Shown here one piece after another: positions 60,674 through 64,000 of a stretch of 64,000 bases of DNA. The notes beneath the pieces are model-generated. The model did no database searches, had not been told where the DNA came from, and was given only the letters and a program-made list of their open reading frames with translations. Source of the stretch: Prolixibacter bellariivorans ATCC BAA-1284 (GTDB lineage: Bacteria; Bacteroidota; Bacteroidia; Bacteroidales; Prolixibacteraceae); NCBI RefSeq assembly GCF_000621705.1, contig NZ_JHXO01000012.1:124001-188000 (forward strand), in the 5' to 3' direction. The stretch's first letter is position 1. Each line of letters starts with the position of its first letter. The translations under genes and the position numbers were made by a program.

Positions 60674-62209
60674 TCACTGTAATACAAAATTGATCGGCAC
60701 GGTGAACCTAACATTCACCGGCTGTCCTCTTTGCATTCCCGGCTTCCACTGGGGTAGGTTTTCCACAACCCGTAATGCCTCTGCATCCAACGCAGGAGAA
60801 ATACCACGTGCAATTGTAGCACCACCGACTTCACCGGTTTTGCTCACAACGAAATTCACATATACTTTACCTTGTATACCGTGTTCCTGTGCATACTTGG
60901 GATATTTGATATTAGCAGCAATATATTTTCTAAGTGCCAGATCTCCACCAGGATATTCAGGCATATCCTCACAGATAAAGAAAACAGGCTCTCCATTATA
61001 TGTAGTGTTATCATCTTTACTCGCCTTCTTCTCTTTGCTAACGACCACCACTTCATCAACATTTTTTCCGTCTGTTTTTTGTGCCAGCTCTTTATTCTCA
61101 TAATCTTTAGTGAAGATCTGAATAACACCGTTCTTCACTTTATCTTCGCCATAGGTTTCAGCTAAAGAAGACAGTTGTGTTCCTTTTTTTAAGACATTAA
61201 CCTTAGCTATCTTATTTGGCTCCAGGTTGTCCATATCCGATTTGGTTACGACCTGATTATCGATAAGGATGAGTGGCTGCTCACCTATGCTGGCCGACTT
61301 AACAGCAACTTGCTTATTGTTTGTTTCAGGCGTTTTTTCACACGCAAAAACCACGACCAGCAACAACATGGTCATTAATCCAATCAGGTATTTATATCCG
61401 GCCCAACGGGGCGATTTTATTTTTGAAATCATCTTCATTCTACTTTTAAGTAAGGAATAATTGAAGTTGTTGGCAACCTGAAGCTGAATGCCGGTCACCT
61501 GCTCAATCAGCATGGCTTTGTAACGTACAGGCGAAATGCCTTTGTTAACCACCAGCGCATCGGCCAGAAATTCGTGGTTTTCTCTTACCGCACGGCGCAG
61601 ATACCAGATGAATGGGTTGAACCATTGCACCAGAACGACCAGTTCGAGTAATAAAACATCGATGGAATGCCGTTGCCGGATATGTACCATCTCATGTTTC
61701 AGGATATGATTGCTTTCCTCGATTCCAAATTGGAAATTGCGGCCAACAAACAGCCAGCGAAAAAAGGAAAAAGCAGAGCTATCGAATCCCAGGCGGACAA
61801 TGGTCAGTCCTCTGAATTTGCGCTTTTCACCACTGCGAACCAGCAAGACCATCTGGCCCAGCTTCCAGGTAAAACGCAGTGCGAAAAAGAGTATTCCACT
61901 AAAATATATCAGACCGATGAGAGGCAATGAAAGAAATGTTCCGGATGCATTGGCACCGGCTCCACCGTACACCTCGACAACTTCGAGGACGCGCGGTCCG
62001 CTGGCAATCAGTCCCAGATTGGACGATGCAGAATTCAGGAACACCGGAATATGAAGCAAGGGAAGTACACCGGAAAAAACAGCTGATACGATAAGGTACA
62101 CACGGTTTAACCGGAAAAATGTCTCTTTGCGAAGAAAGAAGAGGTACACCAGAGTCAGCAAACCTAAGCTGATTCCCGATTCCGTAATGAAGTTTATATA
62201 CGTGTTCAT
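60674..62209 (-). CDS. BlaR1-like M56 metallopeptidase with C-terminal TonB domain
   Basis: 511 residues from the ATG at 62209 (62230 is possible). Several N-terminal helices surround the zinc motif LKHEMVHIRQRHSID (HExxH). A carboxypeptidase-like plug segment (LIDNQVVTKSDMDNL) precedes a TonB C-terminal domain (GKVYVNFVVSKTGEV ... DAEALRVVENLPQWKPG). In Bacteroidota such proteins are partners of BlaI-type repressors. The TonB-like end may contact an outer-membrane receptor, so the sensor could respond to an outer-membrane signal. This last step is inference. Confidence 0.9.
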   Translation of the reverse strand: MNTYINFITESGISLGLLTLVYLFFLRKETFFRLNRVYLIVSAVFSGVLPLLHIPVFLNSASSNLGLIASGPRVLEVVEVYGGAGANASGTFLSLPLIGLIYFSGILFFALRFTWKLGQMVLLVRSGEKRKFRGLTIVRLGFDSSAFSFFRWLFVGRNFQFGIEESNHILKHEMVHIRQRHSIDVLLLELVVLVQWFNPFIWYLRRAVRENHEFLADALVVNKGISPVRYKAMLIEQVTGIQLQVANNFNYSLLKSRMKMISKIKSPRWAGYKYLIGLMTMLLLVVVFACEKTPETNNKQVAVKSASIGEQPLILIDNQVVTKSDMDNLEPNKIAKVNVLKKGTQLSSLAETYGEDKVKNGVIQIFTKDYENKELAQKTDGKNVDEVVVVSKEKKASKDDNTTYNGEPVFFICEDMPEYPGGDLALRKYIAANIKYPKYAQEHGIQGKVYVNFVVSKTGEVGGATIARGISPALDAEALRVVENLPQWKPGMQRGQPVNVRFTVPINFVLQ

Positions 62210-62241
62210 ATAGTTAAAGTCAGTTGTCAATCTTTACTAAT

Positions 62242-62625
62242 TCACGATTTCGTTTCATCGCTGCTATCTATCTCGCGCCGGACTTCCTCCAGCAAGTCAT
62301 TCAGGTCATGAACATCCAGTTTGTCCTCGCGGGCAAAAAATGATACCATCTCTTTGAATGAACCATCGAAGTAATTCCGCATAAAACGCTTTCCAAATGA
62401 ACGGGTGTACTCCTTTTTGCTGACGATGGGAAAATACTGGTGCGATTTGCCGTATGCCTTATGATCGACAAAGCCTTTTTTCTCCAATATCCTGACGATG
62501 GTGGAAACCGTATTATAGGCTGGTTTCGGCTCCGGCATTTCGTCGATAATGTCACGCACAAACGCTCTGTCCATATCCCACAGTAGTTGCATCACCTGTT
62601 CTTCTGCTCTTGTCAGTTCTTTCAT
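62242..62625 (-). CDS. BlaI/MecI-family transcriptional repressor
   Basis: 127 residues. Winged helix LTRAEEQVMQLLWDMDRAFVRDI, then PAYNTVSTIVRILEKKGFVDHKAYGKSHQYFPIVSKKEY, including the protease-sensitive loop region of BlaI/MecI. The C-terminal helix ends the dimer domain. It is cotranscribed with the M56 gene (33-base gap). Three dyads of form AACTAA-N4-TTAGTT lie upstream and are candidate operators. Confidence 0.93.
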   Translation of the reverse strand: MKELTRAEEQVMQLLWDMDRAFVRDIIDEMPEPKPAYNTVSTIVRILEKKGFVDHKAYGKSHQYFPIVSKKEYTRSFGKRFMRNYFDGSFKEMVSFFAREDKLDVHDLNDLLEEVRREIDSSDETKS

Positions 62626-62695
62626 TGTTAATAGACTATATATTCAATAACACTTATTCCTTCGGCTAAAGGTACCGAAGTCGTTATTTATTTCA

Positions 62696-62711
62696 AACTA
62701 TTTTTTTAGTT
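62696..62711. promoter_or_regulatory. candidate BlaI operator 1 (imperfect)
   Basis: AACTAT-TTTT-TTAGTT has one mismatch from the perfect dyad seen twice upstream. It lies 71 bases before the blaI-like start. Confidence 0.5.
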
Positions 62712-62829
62712 AATACAGGTAAAAAAATCAGGGCGGCTTGCCCCATTTCAATTCGTTTTTCATCTTATTCAGTTTTTCGATTATTCTTCAATCTATTTCC
62801 TGCGCATGGAAATCTATACACAATGATAA

Positions 62830-62845
62830 AACTAATCTTTTAGTT
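62830..62845. promoter_or_regulatory. candidate BlaI operator 2
   Basis: AACTAA-TCTT-TTAGTT is a perfect 6-bp-arm dyad. Its centre is 20 bases from that of the next dyad, about two helical turns, as expected for adjacent dimers. The 554-base gap 62626-63179 shows no other feature. Confidence 0.6.
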
Positions 62846-62849
62846 TTCC

Positions 62850-62865
62850 AACTAAGCAATTAGTT
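62850..62865. promoter_or_regulatory. candidate BlaI operator 3
   Basis: AACTAA-GCAA-TTAGTT has the same arms with a different spacer. The ACTA/TAGT half-sites resemble the ACTACA/TGTAGT half-sites of BlaI/MecI operators. Confidence 0.6.
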
Positions 62866-63179
62866 TTCTTGTGAAGAAAACAACATTTGGAGAGAAATTG
62901 GTGCGAAGGAAATAATTTGGCTTATCCTTCCGTTATGACAATATCCTCTCCTACTTCCTCACTGATTTTTTAAACTATAGAAGAAAACGAAAAGACCTGA
63001 TTTGAATGAAAATCCGGCGAAGATCACTGGTTGGTGTTCGCCAGCGATCGTTCGTTGGAATATCGTTAAAAACTTGTTAACAAACTGTTGATAACCTACG
63101 TTTTTTACACCACTAATATTGACTATTACCCTGCATTTCTGTAAGTTTAGGTTAATTCCTCTAAACCAAATTAATTCTC

Positions 63180-63605
63180 ATGGAGATTCAGGATTATCAA
63201 CAATCAGATTACGTCCTGCGTGATTTGTACGGCACGGCAAGATGGGGCGTTTTCCTGTCGATTATCGGTTTTGCATTTACAGGTATCTATCTGGCGGTGG
63301 CCATTTATTCGATCCGCTTTATTCAGGTACCACTAAATTTCCCCGCGCTAATTCATACCTATGCCGCCGAATTCAAAGGAGCTTTTTTGTTGATTCCCGG
63401 GTTGGTTTACTTTATTCCCAATTTCTTTTTCTACAAACTTTCCCGTTCCACACTGAACGCTTTAAGCGGCGAAGAAATTGGTTTATTGCCGAACGAGATA
63501 ATGCTCCACCGCCGCACGATTGAGCAGATGGGTACACTGATGATTGTTGCCCTGGCATTTATTTCGGTCGTGATTATCCGGTTGTTATTAAGTAGCTCTA
63601 TTTAA
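63180..63605 (+). CDS. small three-helix membrane protein (possibly DUF5362)
   Basis: 141 residues. Helices are at about 22-45 (WGVFLSIIGFAFTGIYLAVA), about 70-90 (GAFLLIPGLVYFIPNFFFYK) and the C-terminus (LMIVALAFISVVIIRLLL). Short cytoplasmic stretches are charged. Family assignment is tentative. It ends 6 bases before the convergent nitrilase stop. Confidence 0.6.
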   Translation: MEIQDYQQSDYVLRDLYGTARWGVFLSIIGFAFTGIYLAVAIYSIRFIQVPLNFPALIHTYAAEFKGAFLLIPGLVYFIPNFFFYKLSRSTLNALSGEEIGLLPNEIMLHRRTIEQMGTLMIVALAFISVVIIRLLLSSSI

Positions 63606-63611
63606 ACAAAG

Positions 63612-64000
63612 TCAGAGTAACCGAAAATCATCGGCATCATTCCCTACCGGGAATTTTACCCTGAAGTTTTCGAGACGCTCCATCGATAAAGTTTCTGTAA
63701 CGACCTCTTCCCTGTTTTCCAATCGGGACATTACTTCTCCACGTGGATTCACGACTAACGAATCGCCACAGTAGTCGATTTCATTGCCATCTGAACCAAT
63801 CCGGTTGACGCCCGCCACATAAATCTGATTTTCAATCGCACGCGCCTTCAGTAATGTTTGCCATACCTGCGTACGCGATGCCGGCCAATTGGCTACGTAA
63901 AGCGCTAAATCGGTGTCTTTCCGATTACGCGACCAAACAGGAAAACGTACGTCATAACAGATATACAGGGCGATACGCCATCCTCTGAAATTGACGATTA
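63612..64000 (-). CDS. nitrilase-superfamily amidohydrolase (omega-amidase-like), C-terminal part
   Basis: The frame is open to the window end and its start lies beyond 64000. Reading inward, the catalytic-cysteine block ALYICYDVRFPVWSR is followed by YVANWPASRTQVWQTLLKAR, AIENQIYVAGVNRIGSDG, and YCGDSLVVNPRGE. This is the C-terminal half of a YafV/omega-amidase-like enzyme, which deaminates alpha-ketoglutaramate-type compounds. The Glu and Lys of the catalytic triad are outside the window. Confidence 0.88.
   Translation of the reverse strand, partial: IVNFRGWRIALYICYDVRFPVWSRNRKDTDLALYVANWPASRTQVWQTLLKARAIENQIYVAGVNRIGSDGNEIDYCGDSLVVNPRGEVMSRLENREEVVTETLSMERLENFRVKFPVGNDADDFRLL

Overview
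The window comes from a Bacteroidota chromosome, most likely the Marinilabiliales/Prolixibacteraceae part of the phylum. The lineage call rests on gene content: a DUF4249 lipoprotein, an L-arabinose operon with a Nudix-type (AraR/NrtR-like) regulator, a tandem family of '6-bladed beta-propeller' lipoproteins, DUF1080 proteins, a BlaI/M56-TonB pair, a cysteate synthase, and the near absence of Shine-Dalgarno sequences. No rRNA or tRNA gene was recognised.

Layout. (1) 1-1.3 kb: the 3' end of a DUF4249 gene and a small outer-membrane barrel, followed by a terminator and a degenerate 20-21-bp tandem repeat. (2) 1.9-11.2 kb, minus strand: an arabinan/L-arabinose regulon. AraR-like regulator, Na+/sugar symporter, araA, araD, araB, secreted GH51 arabinofuranosidase and lipoprotein aldose 1-epimerase lie in transcription order, so polymer trimming, mutarotation, uptake, isomerisation, phosphorylation and epimerisation are encoded together. 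(3) 11.5-23.4 kb: mostly single housekeeping or accessory genes (Rrf2 regulator, YiiX-like lipoprotein, FUSC protein, DUF5700 peptidase, FAH hydrolase, APC permease, CorA, CPBP protease). (4) 22.2-25.6 kb: a repeat-rich stretch with REP-like palindromes, short-word microsatellites, a 276-bp tandem duplication and an exact 18 x 21-bp degenerate array.

(5) 26.75-34.15 kb: the most striking region, an integron-like array of eight closed gene cassettes plus a ninth open one. All cassette genes are on the + strand, are AT-rich, and are separated by eight long imperfect palindromes that resemble attC sites. In seven of eight closed cassettes the 9-10 bases at the 5' border (starting GTT) are exactly complementary to the bases ending AAC at the cassette's own 3' border, as expected for excision and integration as circles cut at G^TT. 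No integrase gene is in the window, so by content it is a CALIN-type cluster. A remnant REP-associated transposase (RAYT) and its REP palindromes adjoin its right end.

(6) 36-44 kb, minus strand: a tripartite-type efflux operon with one membrane-fusion lipoprotein and two different RND pumps. A four-helix-bundle (S23-like) gene and repeat words lie between the first two genes, and one pump gene carries such a repeat in frame. (7) 44.2-52.7 kb: six paralogous beta-propeller lipoproteins, with a tandem duplication and a small-gene remnant nearby. (8) 53-64 kb: META-domain protein, MscS channel, cysteate synthase, a broken antiporter, VOC protein, two DUF1080 proteins, a TPR protein, a BlaR1-like M56/TonB protein with its BlaI-like repressor preceded by three near-identical dyads, a small membrane protein, and the C-terminal part of an omega-amidase-like nitrilase that runs off the window.
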